Positions 53,601-63,222 of a DNA stretch of 64,000 nucleotides are shown piece after piece; the stretch's first letter is position 1, and the number at the start of each line of letters is the position of its first letter. A program made the translations under genes and the position numbers. The stretch comes from Acidiferrobacterales bacterium (lineage in GTDB: Bacteria > Pseudomonadota > Gammaproteobacteria > Acidiferrobacterales > SZUA-150): contig CAMYII010000052.1 in NCBI GenBank assembly GCA_947258385.1, positions 43,453-107,452 of the forward strand, written 5' to 3'. The notes under the pieces were generated by a model that was not told the origin of the DNA, made no database searches, and saw nothing but the letters and a program-made list of their open reading frames with translations.

Positions 53601-55325
53601 TTAGACCTGTTCCTCCACGCCATAGGTGGCGCGCGCGACCTCATCCATGGTGGTCAGGCCGCGGGCGGCCAATGCGATGGCGCTGCGCCGCAGGCTGCGG
53701 TGGCCCGGCTGCGCCCGGGCGACCTGGCCGAAGCGCAGGGGATCACCGCTCTGCAGCGCCTCGACCAGCGCCTCGTTCATGTCCAGCAGCTCGTAGACCC
53801 CGACGCGGCCCTGGTATCCGGTGCTGTTGCAATGGGTGCAGCCGCGGCCGCGCTGGAATCGCAGCTTGTCTGCCTGCTCACCCACTTCCGCGCGCAGCAG
53901 GCCCTGCATCGCCGTATCGAGCGCATAGGGCTCGGCGCAGCTCTCACACACCTTCCGCACCAGGCGCTGGGCCAGGATGCCGCGCAGCGAAGCGGCCACC
54001 AGATAGGGCTCGGCGCCCATGTCGGTCAGGCGCAGGGCGGTGGAGACGGCATCGTTCGTGTGCAGGGTCGACAACACCATGTGCCCGGTCATGGCCGCCC
54101 GCAAACCGATCTCGGCGGTTTCCTGGTCACGCATCTCGCCAACCAGGATGATATCCGGGTCCTGGCGCAGCATGGCGCGCAGCACCTGGGCGAAGCCCAG
54201 CCCGATCTTGGTATTGACCTGCACCTGATTGATACCGGTCAGCCGGTACTCGACCGGGTCCTCCACGGTCAGGACCTTGACCTCGGGACGGTTGAGCTCT
54301 TTCAACGCGCTGTAAAGGGTCGTGGTCTTGCCGCTGCCGGTGGGACCGGTCACCAGCACCATGCCCTGGGGCGAATGTATCATTTGGCGGAAGCGCGCCA
54401 GCGTGTCCGGCGCCATGCCCAGGGCGTCGAGATCGAAAATGCCGGTGAACTGGTTGAGCAGGCGCATCACCACCGATTCCCCGTGCTGCACCGGCATGGT
54501 GGAGACACGCACATCGATACCCCTGTCGCGCACGCGTATCTGGCAGCGGCCGTCCTGCGGCAGGCGCTTCTCCGAGATGTCCAAGCCGGCCATGAGTTTC
54601 AGGCGCGAGACCAGCGCGCTGCCGATGCGACGGTCGGCGGTGGTCTGTATCCGCAATACGCCGTCGAGCCTGAAGCGGATGCGCAGTTCCTTCTCATCCG
54701 GCTCGATATGGATGTCGGAGGCGTTGATCTGCACCGCGTCCTCAAACATGCTCTGCAGCAGGCGCACCACCGGTGCGTCGGCGAGCGCCTCGTTTTCGAA
54801 CAGCTCGCCCAGATCGATGTCATGGCCGGAGAGCTCCTGTTCCAGCTCCGCCGCCAGTCCGCTGATCTCGTCGGTGCGGCGGTAGACCTGATCGACGATC
54901 TTGAGCAGCTCGGTCTCATTGACCACTGCCAGGCGCAGCGGCCGCTGCGCCACCCGGGACAGCTCGTCGTAACCGAAGATGTCCGTGGGATCGGCCATGC
55001 CAACGAGCAAACCCTCACCGCTGTCTTCCAGGGCGACGGCGCGAAAGCGGCGCGCGTGGGTCTCAGGGAGCAGACGCACGACCTCGGGTTTGTAGTGGTA
55101 GCGCCTGAGATCAATGTAGGGGATGTTGAGCTGCCGCGCGAGAAAATGCAGCAACTGGTCTTCGCTTAAGAATCCCTTGGCCACCAGCACCTGTCCGAGC
55201 TTACGCCCGCTCTGTTTCTGCTCGGCGAGCGCGGCCTCCAGCTGCTGCTGGGTGATGACCTGCTGGGCGATGAGCAGGTCACCGATACGGATTTTCTTTG
55301 GTCGCTGCTCGGTCGCAAGCGCCAT
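53601..55325 (-). CDS. mshE: MshE, extension ATPase with c-di-GMP-binding MshEN domain
   Basis: This 574-aa GspE/PilB-family ATPase powers MSHA pilus extension. Residues 13-65 hold two tandem MshEN motifs (RIGDLLIAQQVITQQQLEAAL and KLGQVLVAKGFLSEDQLLHFLARQ), the known 24-residue c-di-GMP-binding motif. Walker A is GPTGSGKT (327-334), with Asp box LTVEDPVEY, DIILVGEMRDQE and His box GHMVLSTLHTND. A zinc-binding CESC...CTHC pair lies near the C-terminus. GGAGG precedes the ATG. It is the first gene of the MSHA locus. Confidence 0.95.
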   Translation of the reverse strand: MALATEQRPKKIRIGDLLIAQQVITQQQLEAALAEQKQSGRKLGQVLVAKGFLSEDQLLHFLARQLNIPYIDLRRYHYKPEVVRLLPETHARRFRAVALEDSGEGLLVGMADPTDIFGYDELSRVAQRPLRLAVVNETELLKIVDQVYRRTDEISGLAAELEQELSGHDIDLGELFENEALADAPVVRLLQSMFEDAVQINASDIHIEPDEKELRIRFRLDGVLRIQTTADRRIGSALVSRLKLMAGLDISEKRLPQDGRCQIRVRDRGIDVRVSTMPVQHGESVVMRLLNQFTGIFDLDALGMAPDTLARFRQMIHSPQGMVLVTGPTGSGKTTTLYSALKELNRPEVKVLTVEDPVEYRLTGINQVQVNTKIGLGFAQVLRAMLRQDPDIILVGEMRDQETAEIGLRAAMTGHMVLSTLHTNDAVSTALRLTDMGAEPYLVAASLRGILAQRLVRKVCESCAEPYALDTAMQGLLRAEVGEQADKLRFQRGRGCTHCNSTGYQGRVGVYELLDMNEALVEALQSGDPLRFGQVARAQPGHRSLRRSAIALAARGLTTMDEVARATYGVEEQV

Positions 55326-55433
55326 GTGCGGTCCTCCGAAAGACTTATCATCCCATTGCTTTAACTGTATAACATCAGGGGAAATCCGCTAGACGACGAA
55401 TCGCTCATCAGGCGCCCAAAGACAGGAATCCCC

Positions 55434-55898
55434 ATGTTTCACGTGGTGTTGTATCAACCCGAGATTCCGCCCAATACCGGCAACATCATCCGGCTGTGCG
55501 CCAACACCGGCTGCACGCTGCACTTGATCGAACCGCTGGGGTTCAGCCTGGAAGACAAACAACTCAAACGTGCCGGGCTGGACTACCGCGAATTTGCATC
55601 CGTGCTTAGCTACAGCGATTTTGACGACTGGCTCCGGCGCACGGCGCCGCGTCGCCTGTTCGCCTTCAGCACGCACGGCCGGCGCGGCTACGAGAAGGTG
55701 GATTACACCGCGGGCGACGCCCTGCTGTTCGGACCCGAGACCCGCGGCCTGCCGACGACCATCCTGGCCAACGCGGTGGTGAGCGACTGTCTGCGCATCC
55801 CGATGGTGCCGGGCAGCCGCAGCCTGAACCTTTCCAATACCGTCGCCGTGGTGGTCTACGAGGCCTGGCGGCAGCGCGGCTTCAGCGGAGGGGAATAA
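55434..55898 (+). CDS. trmL: tRNA (cytidine34-2'-O)-methyltransferase TrmL
   Basis: This 154-aa SPOUT methyltransferase modifies the wobble base of tRNA-Leu. The deep-knot motifs are all present: VLYQPEIPPNTGNIIRLCANTGC, LLFGPETRGLP, and NLSNTVAVVVYEAWRQ. The length is standard. It is divergent from mshE and convergent with the giant surface protein gene. Confidence 0.95.
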   Translation: MFHVVLYQPEIPPNTGNIIRLCANTGCTLHLIEPLGFSLEDKQLKRAGLDYREFASVLSYSDFDDWLRRTAPRRLFAFSTHGRRGYEKVDYTAGDALLFGPETRGLPTTILANAVVSDCLRIPMVPGSRSLNLSNTVAVVVYEAWRQRGFSGGE

Positions 55899-55963
55899 AG
55901 CCAGACGCGCCGCCGCATTCCGGGTCCGAACGGTCTTGGCTATCTCGGCCTGTGCTAATTATT

Positions 55964-58900
55964 CTAGTCCGCGTTTCCCTTGCGGCCCTTTTCCCACCAC
56001 GCCAGCGCCGCACGTGAGCTCCGCTGGTCGAGCGACAGTCTGAACTTGATATAAGCGCCTTTGGCGGTATAGTCGGCGGCGGAAAAATCGCGATCGCTGA
56101 AGCCGTCGAAATTATAGCCGACGCTGAGCCACATATTCTTGGTCACGGCAAAGCCGCTCGATACGCCCCAGGAGTGGTCGTGGTTATCGGCATTGACCGA
56201 ATAAAGGCCGCTGGCGTGTACGCCGAGGTCCCAACGCCGGGTGAGATCGTGGCGATACTCCGTGCCAAACAGGTGCGTGAGGCCGCGGTAGTCTTCTTCA
56301 TCAAAGCTGTCGAGCGCATACTTCACCCCGTACTGCAAGGCGATCTGGTTCCTGCGATCGAGCAGGTAATTGGCGTTCACATTATTGACGAACTTGCGCG
56401 TACGTGTGTTATCGGCATTGCCCGCTGTCTTGTCATACGTCAGGTCCGTGCGATTCAGGACAATCCAGCGACTCTCGATCGGGCGGTAGGCCAGCGAAAA
56501 ACGCAGATTGGCGTTCGTCGCCTCGCTGCCGTTGGTGTACTCGGTGTCGAAGTACTGCACGCTGGTCGACATGCCGAATCCCGGGGTCTGCTGACGATAG
56601 AAACCGAACAGGAAGCTCAGCTTGTCCTCTTTGTCGGCATCGCGCACCTCGACACGGCCGGTCGATGACCAGAGCTCCTCGCGGTAAGTCGCCCCCATCG
56701 ATGCGGCGGTGAAATCGTTGTCCACCGTGCCCGAGGCCGGCGGGACATTGACATTGAAGGGCGTATCACCCGGATCGCGCACCGTGGCGCTGCGGTCCAG
56801 GCCGAAATCCAGGCTCAGGTTCTTGTTCAGCTGCACGCCCTGCGTCAGTCCGAGCGTGGCAAAGGTGCGCGGACCGAATTCGCTGCTTTGATTCTCCACA
56901 CTGGTGTTCAAGGTGGCCCGCCGCCAGGGTGAGCTGCGCAGGCCAACGCGCGTGGAGGCGCTGTCCTGTTTGTCGCCCTCGGTCAGTTCCTGTTCGAGGA
57001 ACAGCTCGACCGCCGGACTGATGCCATAATCGAGCCCCAGGATATAGCGCGTCGGAAAATCCGGATTGGCGTCGTCACCGACCGCCACCTCGGCATCGGC
57101 CCGCAGCTTGAGTCGGTCTTCGAACAAGGAGCGGCTGGCGCCGGCCGTGACCAACTCAGAGTCCTGCTCGACGCCGGCCGCGTCCTCGTCACGGGCATAG
57201 CGCAGGCCGCCGGAGAGCGAATATTTGTCTTCACGATAGATGAGCTCGGCATTGGCCACCTCGCGCGTGGCCTCCGTGGCGAGGTTTTCCTCGCGCCAGG
57301 TCTCCGCCCGCAGCGTCACATGGTCTTCATGCCGGTAACGGGCGTCGATACCGGCCTTCCGGGTCCCGGTCTCACTGCCCTTCTGCTGCCCAAGGCCGAA
57401 ACCCTCTTCTTGCTCGCGCACATAAGCCTTGGCCTGCACACGCCTGCCTTGATGGGTGAGCTCCGCGAGATAGGCGTCGCCGGAACGTTCAAGCCCGCCG
57501 CTGTTATCCTCGCTGGTCGCGATCTCGGCGCGGATCTCGGTGTTGCGATCAAGCGCGATCCTGGCATCGGCGCCGTAGAGATCGCCTTCGGCACCCTCGG
57601 TGCCTTCATGGATCGCCGTCGCGCCCAGCTCAAAGCGTTCGTCCACGGTCTTGACAGCCGCGCGCCCGCCCGCGGTGATCTCGCGCTCCTCGCTGTCCAT
57701 GACCTCGTAGTCCACCACGATGTAGACCGGATTGAAGGCCTCGTCCTGGCTGTAGACGGGCTCCTTGAAATAGAGCGCGCCCGCAACCGTATCGATGGTG
57801 TAGTCGATGTGCCGGGCCAGCACGCGGGTGCTGAGCACGCGCTCGCTGTGAAAGCGGTCACGTACCTCGATGAGCACTTTGTCGCTGTTCACCAGAATAT
57901 CCCGATGCGATAAGCGGTATAGACCCGATGTGCCGTCACCGCGGATCTCATCCTTGATAAAGGCCTGTTCGGTTTCGCTGGCAAAGGCATTGACGCTGAA
58001 GTGCCTGCCCTCGTATTGGGCTTTGAGGCCGGTGAGGCTGCGGCTGTAGCGCGACAACTCGGTCACCGTCAGCCCGGTGTCGTAATCGCCGAACATGAGG
58101 TAGGCCTGCTCGCGTTCCAGTCTGAGATACAGTTTCTCGGTGCTGGCGGCGTCGTACTGCTGCTGCGTGGCGTCCCCGTAAAGCGTATAGAACGCATTGG
58201 GGTCGATGACCTGGTGCAGATTGTTGCCAAGCTCGCCCCTTTCCCTGGCGCTGTCATAGGCAATGGTCAACAGCCACTCGCCCTTGACCTTGCCCTTGGC
58301 GAAAAATGCCAGCCGCCCGTCCTGATAATAGTCATCGTCCAGATCGGCCTGTTGCAGCTGCTGCATATTGCCCGATAAGGTCCTGTGACCCACGGTGCCT
58401 TCCGCCAGGCCGACCATGATCCACTCGCGCGACTCGGGCTTCACATAGACCTTGATGGCGCGCGAGACGTTGTGATAGCCGAGCACCGCGGTGTAAGGCC
58501 CGCTGCGGCCGGTGGGGGCGAAACGGACCAGACCGTCGGCGTCGACTTTCACCGTGGTCACGGTCTGTTTCAGTTCCGGCAACAGCGGCTGTTTGTGATA
58601 GGGAACGAGATTACCCCCCTTGAGTTCCAGTTCGGCGGCGGCGGCGATCGGTTCACCGTCGTAATCGAGCAATTGCAGGCGCACTGTAATCGGCGTGTGG
58701 CCATCGGCCACATTGCCATCGTCGGCAACGAGCTTGATATCGGCGATCTCACCGGTGCGCACGATATTTAATTCCTGCTCATAGCGGGCGTTGCCAAAGG
58801 GATCGACGCCCATGAGGGTGAGCGTGTGCACCCCGGGCGCGCCTAGGTCCACGCCGATATAGGCGTATAACACCGTCCCGCTGTCCGGTTCACGCATGCG

Positions 58901-61801
58901 CAGGCCGATGCGTTTATCAGAGACCGCTTTACCATCCAGGAACAACCGGGGTTGCAGTCCGGGCGCCAGCCGCAGCCTTATCGATCCGACACGGCTGCTG
59001 ATGCGCTCGCCGTCCTTAAGTGACAGAATGCCCAATGTTGTACTGCCTTCAGTGGCGGCGCTGGCGCTATCGGCACCCATGGACTGGCTTGCGGCAGCCA
59101 TGAATGTCTCCTCGACCTCACTGTCCTCGTTGAGCACAACCACGGGTGACTCGTGCAGCTCGAGCACCCTGACGAACACCTCAACGCGCTGGTTGCGCAT
59201 GCGTCCGGCTGCGGTCGTGTTATCGGCGATGGGGGCTTCGGACCCTTTGCCCACCGCTTCCATTGCCTTCGGGTCCAGGGCCAGGGCGTCTCGCAGATAC
59301 TCGGCCACGACGCCGGCGCGCGCGCGCGACAGCGCATAATTATCGGGGAAGCGGTGACGGTCTCCGGCCGAGATCGGGCTGCTATCGGTATGGGCGACGA
59401 CCTCGATATTCCAGACGCGTTTGCCGCTATGGGAAGCCACGATGGCATCCAGCCTGCGCCGATCTTGTTCGCCTAACTCGGTCCCCACGGTTTGGTAGTG
59501 TCCCTGGACCTCAAAGCGCCGCTGATTCGTGGGCAGGCGCCGGAATGCGTTTTCCACGAGCACCGATCGCCTGGGCTTTTCGTCGTGGCTGTCGAGCACG
59601 AGTTGTGCCTGCGTACGGTACTCGCCCGGCTCGCCCTTGCGTATTACGGCGCGAAAACGCAAGCTCTGCGGCTTATCCGGGCCAGTGTGCGCTCCCAGCG
59701 TATAGCTCAATCGCTTATGCGCAATGACCGGATCGGCGATGGCTGCGCCATCCAATACACTGCTGCCGTTTTGATAGCCGATCCCCTCCGGCAACACGAT
59801 TTCCAGGTTCCGCTGGCTGGGGGTTGCCCCACGCACGGTCACCGTATAGTTCAGGGTGGCGCCCTTGAACTCGCTTTGCAGGCGCAACCTGACCGAAGCG
59901 GAGACGCGTTGGCTTTGGCGTAGAGTGAAATCCGCGCGCCACATGGTTCCGCCTTTAAGATCGACGAATCGCGAATGCGGGCTACCGGCAACCCGCGTGT
60001 TGTGCTCACATTCAATGACCTCCATGGTTCGCGGCACGGTCTCGGTATCGATCTGAACCACATGGGTGCCCGGGCGCACGCCTTCGAAGTGGTACATGCC
60101 TTTCTCATCCGTGACCACATAAGTCCCGTCCTCGAGATACAAGCGCACACCGGTCACACCGGGAGCACCTTTGACGGGCGGCCCGTCGGCACAGTCATCG
60201 AGCAACACACGGCCCATGATATAACTGCGGCTGCGCAGCAGGTCTTCCAGGACCTTGACCGTCGCGCTTGCCGTGTTGGACACGCTGGTGCCACCAATAC
60301 CATTGGTGGCACTCGCCGCCGCCGTATTCGTGGCGTCGCCCGGTTGCGCACCCGAGGTCAGTTCGACCACATAACGCAGTTCAACGCGGCTGTTGGCGGC
60401 GATGTTGGCCACGCTGAATGTGAGCGTACGGCCGTCGGCCGCAATGACCGGATCGGCGAACCGCGCCCCATCCACGCGGGCGGAGCCCGCCTGGTAACGG
60501 AACCCCTTGGGCAACACATCGGTAATCACCACCGCGCTCATGGCCGCCGCATCGAAATTTTCCAGTTTGAGTTTGTATTGCAGGAAATCCCCGATCGCCG
60601 CGCCGGTCTTGCTCGCGGTCTTGGTCAGGAACAGGCCGCTCGCCGCCGGGTCCAGCGGGATATCGATATGCAGCGCGGGGCCGACCGGGACGACGAACGC
60701 TTCATTGCGCGAACCGGTGACGATTGCATAGGGCGCGCCCGGCAATGCCTGCAGCGTGCTCGTCGCCACGGTCGACGGAAAACCGTAGCCTGAGGGAGGC
60801 GTCACATCCAGGCGGTAGGTGCCCGGATTGACAAAGGGGAAGCGGAAGCCCCCCGGGGGAAAGCTGTACGGTATGCCCCCCACCGTGAAGCTGCTGCCAG
60901 TGAACACCGTCGCGGGAAAGGCAGTCGTACCGTCATCCGCGTACACCGTGGCCGGCAGCCCCGTGGAGACATCGATCAGCGTCACCTCCGCGTTATCGAC
61001 AGGGGCGCCGGTGGTGCTGTCGAAAACCATGCCGAAGGGATCCACCAGTACCGACGCCGCCGCCGTGTCGCTGCCATCGACGACATCCGTATAATCGGCG
61101 CTCACGGTTTCATCGCCGGCCGTATTCAGGCCACAGTTATTGGGCCCGACGGCGGCGTTATCCGACTGGATATAACCGGTGAAGACACCGGTATCGAGAC
61201 CGGTCTCGGTCAGGCGCAGCAGCTCGCTGTCGCCCAGGCCCGGCACACTGAGGCTTACGAGTATGGTCTCGGCCGCCGCCGCATTGAGATTCTGATCCGC
61301 ATCGCTCACGCGCAGGAACACAGGCTCGCCGATCTTGTACAAGGTGACCGGGAGTAAATCGACATTGGCCGGGACGGCGATGGCGGCACCGGATACATCA
61401 TTCGGTCCGGGAACCGGCACGAATGGTCCAGCGCCAGTGCCGCTGGTGCTGCACTCGGTGAGCGCCACCGGCACGCTCTGCGCCCCGGCCGCCGCCGGCG
61501 CGTATTGCAGGAACTCGATAGTCGATGGCGTACGCACCACCGCAGTCACGCTGACATTGGCGGCGGCATTACCGACACTTGAGCTCACCGTGACATTATT
61601 GACAATGGCATCGCCATGATTCGGTGTGACCGCCATCGTTGCCGGCGAGAACGCCAACAGCCCTAGCGCGATACAACTGGCCAGGTAAATAGTAATACCA
61701 CGGCGCCACCGCCCCGCTTTGATAGCCTGCCGCGTCCGCCAGCCTGCTATGCATTGACTCTCCAATGCCTTGAACGGGTCTTTATCGCGTGCATCGCCCA
61801 T
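55964..61801 (-). CDS. Giant DUF11/OmpA-like/outer-membrane barrel surface protein
   Basis: This exported protein is about 1,945 aa. Segments by position: membrane/signal helix (about 61710-61640), N-terminal beta-rich part to about 60700, DUF11 repeat (about 60650-60270, LTKTASKTGAAIGDFLQYKLK), SdrB-like fold (60215-60040), second DUF11-like repeat (about 59900-59690), OmpA-like peptidoglycan-binding domain (59520-59150; VVAHTDSSPI, YALSRARAGVVAEYL, GRMRNQRVEVFVRV), Ig-like segments (59020-58440), then a beta-rich C-terminal half (58400-55964) of alternating strands, likely an outer-membrane barrel. ATG 61801 has GAGGAG upstream, but an in-frame ATG at 61963 overlaps the preceding stop and would add 54 residues. 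The function is unknown; adhesion or envelope anchoring is inferred. Confidence 0.75.
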   Translation of the reverse strand: MGDARDKDPFKALESQCIAGWRTRQAIKAGRWRRGITIYLASCIALGLLAFSPATMAVTPNHGDAIVNNVTVSSSVGNAAANVSVTAVVRTPSTIEFLQYAPAAAGAQSVPVALTECSTSGTGAGPFVPVPGPNDVSGAAIAVPANVDLLPVTLYKIGEPVFLRVSDADQNLNAAAAETILVSLSVPGLGDSELLRLTETGLDTGVFTGYIQSDNAAVGPNNCGLNTAGDETVSADYTDVVDGSDTAAASVLVDPFGMVFDSTTGAPVDNAEVTLIDVSTGLPATVYADDGTTAFPATVFTGSSFTVGGIPYSFPPGGFRFPFVNPGTYRLDVTPPSGYGFPSTVATSTLQALPGAPYAIVTGSRNEAFVVPVGPALHIDIPLDPAASGLFLTKTASKTGAAIGDFLQYKLKLENFDAAAMSAVVITDVLPKGFRYQAGSARVDGARFADPVIAADGRTLTFSVANIAANSRVELRYVVELTSGAQPGDATNTAAASATNGIGGTSVSNTASATVKVLEDLLRSRSYIMGRVLLDDCADGPPVKGAPGVTGVRLYLEDGTYVVTDEKGMYHFEGVRPGTHVVQIDTETVPRTMEVIECEHNTRVAGSPHSRFVDLKGGTMWRADFTLRQSQRVSASVRLRLQSEFKGATLNYTVTVRGATPSQRNLEIVLPEGIGYQNGSSVLDGAAIADPVIAHKRLSYTLGAHTGPDKPQSLRFRAVIRKGEPGEYRTQAQLVLDSHDEKPRRSVLVENAFRRLPTNQRRFEVQGHYQTVGTELGEQDRRRLDAIVASHSGKRVWNIEVVAHTDSSPISAGDRHRFPDNYALSRARAGVVAEYLRDALALDPKAMEAVGKGSEAPIADNTTAAGRMRNQRVEVFVRVLELHESPVVVLNEDSEVEETFMAAASQSMGADSASAATEGSTTLGILSLKDGERISSRVGSIRLRLAPGLQPRLFLDGKAVSDKRIGLRMREPDSGTVLYAYIGVDLGAPGVHTLTLMGVDPFGNARYEQELNIVRTGEIADIKLVADDGNVADGHTPITVRLQLLDYDGEPIAAAAELELKGGNLVPYHKQPLLPELKQTVTTVKVDADGLVRFAPTGRSGPYTAVLGYHNVSRAIKVYVKPESREWIMVGLAEGTVGHRTLSGNMQQLQQADLDDDYYQDGRLAFFAKGKVKGEWLLTIAYDSARERGELGNNLHQVIDPNAFYTLYGDATQQQYDAASTEKLYLRLEREQAYLMFGDYDTGLTVTELSRYSRSLTGLKAQYEGRHFSVNAFASETEQAFIKDEIRGDGTSGLYRLSHRDILVNSDKVLIEVRDRFHSERVLSTRVLARHIDYTIDTVAGALYFKEPVYSQDEAFNPVYIVVDYEVMDSEEREITAGGRAAVKTVDERFELGATAIHEGTEGAEGDLYGADARIALDRNTEIRAEIATSEDNSGGLERSGDAYLAELTHQGRRVQAKAYVREQEEGFGLGQQKGSETGTRKAGIDARYRHEDHVTLRAETWREENLATEATREVANAELIYREDKYSLSGGLRYARDEDAAGVEQDSELVTAGASRSLFEDRLKLRADAEVAVGDDANPDFPTRYILGLDYGISPAVELFLEQELTEGDKQDSASTRVGLRSSPWRRATLNTSVENQSSEFGPRTFATLGLTQGVQLNKNLSLDFGLDRSATVRDPGDTPFNVNVPPASGTVDNDFTAASMGATYREELWSSTGRVEVRDADKEDKLSFLFGFYRQQTPGFGMSTSVQYFDTEYTNGSEATNANLRFSLAYRPIESRWIVLNRTDLTYDKTAGNADNTRTRKFVNNVNANYLLDRRNQIALQYGVKYALDSFDEEDYRGLTHLFGTEYRHDLTRRWDLGVHASGLYSVNADNHDHSWGVSSGFAVTKNMWLSVGYNFDGFSDRDFSAADYTAKGAYIKFRLSLDQRSSRAALAWWEKGRKGNAD

Positions 61802-61839
61802 AGTCTCCTCATGCGCGAAAAGACCATGGGCGATGCACG
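61789..61839 (-). promoter_or_regulatory. 19-bp mRNA stem enclosing the start codon of the giant gene
   Basis: Bases 61788-61806 pair with 61821-61839 (core GCATCGCCCAT against ATGGGCGATGC). In minus-strand mRNA every pair forms, one of them G-U, with a 14-base loop. The ATG at 61801-61799 is inside the stem, and the GAGGAG ribosome site is at the loop edge. Initiation there should be blocked until the stem opens. Confidence 0.75.
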
Positions 61840-61962
61840 ACGCGCTGCCCTGCGTCGTGACCACTTGATTCGGTGCTCCACGCAGGCACGACACGACCCT
61901 GGCAGCGGACATAAGTCCGCCGCCAAGGACACGCATCATGCAAACGTAGAGGCGGCGCAACA

Positions 61963-63222
61963 TCAGTCGATCGTGACCCGATACAAGACCACTGCTGTGC
62001 CGCTGCCGGCGATAACGCCACCGGTATCGGTAGTTTCATTACCGCCGGTACCGGCATAGACCGTGACCACCGAACCGCTAACGGTAACGATGCCGCCCTC
62101 GCCATCGGCCTCGGTCTCACTTCCCGGGAGCGTCACGTCATAGGTGTTGTCGCCGTCGGTGTCCACCTGCACCGTACTGGTCGTATAGGTGGTGAAGCCG
62201 GACAGGGTATCGACGAACACCACATCGGTGGCATTGCCGGCGCCGGTATTGGTAATGACCACGGCATACTCCAGGGTATTGCCTGGGTTGCCGGTAACAC
62301 CGCCGGTATAGAACGTATCGGTGCCGCCATTAATAGTCGTACCGCCCACACCGCTGGCATTACCGTTGTTATTGTCGACATTACGCACGTACTTGGTCAC
62401 CGTCAGCACCCCGGCACTGACCGTGGTCTGCCAGGTGGTGGAGGTTGCGGCGGCGGCCGCATTGCCATCCTGGGCCAGACCGGTAGCAGTCAGATTGTGG
62501 TCATGGGTCGCTGACGTGGTGCCGCCCGACAGGGTACCGGCGGTACCGTTATAGGTCAGAGTGGCCACTTCACCGATCTGCACACCTGCACCGCCGACTA
62601 GCCCCGAGGCATCCCCGGTAACTACCAACTGGGTGGCGGTGCTACCGGCTGCAACGGTAAACAGCGTTCCACCGATGTCGACTTGCGTGGTACCGACAAC
62701 CAAATCGGCCACCGTGAGATTACCCGCCGGGATGGTTGTCACACCGGCGGCAAACACACCGGCACCGCTGGAGACGGTACCGAACAGCGTGATCTGCACC
62801 CCGGCCGCGGCGCTTTCATCGGGACTCACCGTAAAACTACCGGCCGAGAGATTGACCGAACTTTCGGTGGTGTTGTCGGTGATCGTGAAGGTATCGGAAC
62901 CATTACCCGAGTTTTGCAGGGTAATGCTATAGGCCGAGGGCAGCGCGGAACCGGAGCCGGTACCTTGACCCGCCGGCGCGGTGCCCCAGGCGACACCACC
63001 GACCAGGCTGACAGTCACATCGACACTGGCCGTGACCTGGGTTTGCGGCGTACCGCCGGCGTCGTCGTAGTCCACCGTCACCGAGTTGGTGATGGTGGTG
63101 CCGGCGGCGGTGTTGGCCTGGGCGGTGCCTGGCACAATAAAGACACCCGCCGCCAGCAATGCCAGCATTGCGAGCACTGTTTTCAAAAACCCCGGAGGGC
63201 TGTGTACGCTTATGGTTCTCAT
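61963..63222 (-). CDS. Secreted DUF11-type repeat protein
   Basis: This 419-aa protein has a signal peptide (TVLAMLALLAAGVFIVPGTAQA). The mature part is very rich in Thr, Gly, Val and Ala: TITNSVTVDYDDAGGTPQTQV at the start, central repeats, and a DUF11-like C-terminal domain (LTVTKYVRNVDNNNG, GNTLEYAVVITNTGAGNATDVVFVDTL, then ending AVVLYRVTID). No membrane anchor or sorting motif is seen after the signal. The stop overlaps an in-frame ATG of the giant gene (TGATG). An alternative start at 63414 with an AAAGG site would add 64 residues before the signal. Confidence 0.75.
   Translation of the reverse strand: MRTISVHSPPGFLKTVLAMLALLAAGVFIVPGTAQANTAAGTTITNSVTVDYDDAGGTPQTQVTASVDVTVSLVGGVAWGTAPAGQGTGSGSALPSAYSITLQNSGNGSDTFTITDNTTESSVNLSAGSFTVSPDESAAAGVQITLFGTVSSGAGVFAAGVTTIPAGNLTVADLVVGTTQVDIGGTLFTVAAGSTATQLVVTGDASGLVGGAGVQIGEVATLTYNGTAGTLSGGTTSATHDHNLTATGLAQDGNAAAAATSTTWQTTVSAGVLTVTKYVRNVDNNNGNASGVGGTTINGGTDTFYTGGVTGNPGNTLEYAVVITNTGAGNATDVVFVDTLSGFTTYTTSTVQVDTDGDNTYDVTLPGSETEADGEGGIVTVSGSVVTVYAGTGGNETTDTGGVIAGSGTAVVLYRVTID

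Noticed and set aside
53700..55169. 489-aa plus-strand frame opposite mshE
   Set aside because: Antisense shadow of an unmistakable GspE-family gene; the same holds for the 497-aa frame opposite SCO-ctaB at 28520-30013.
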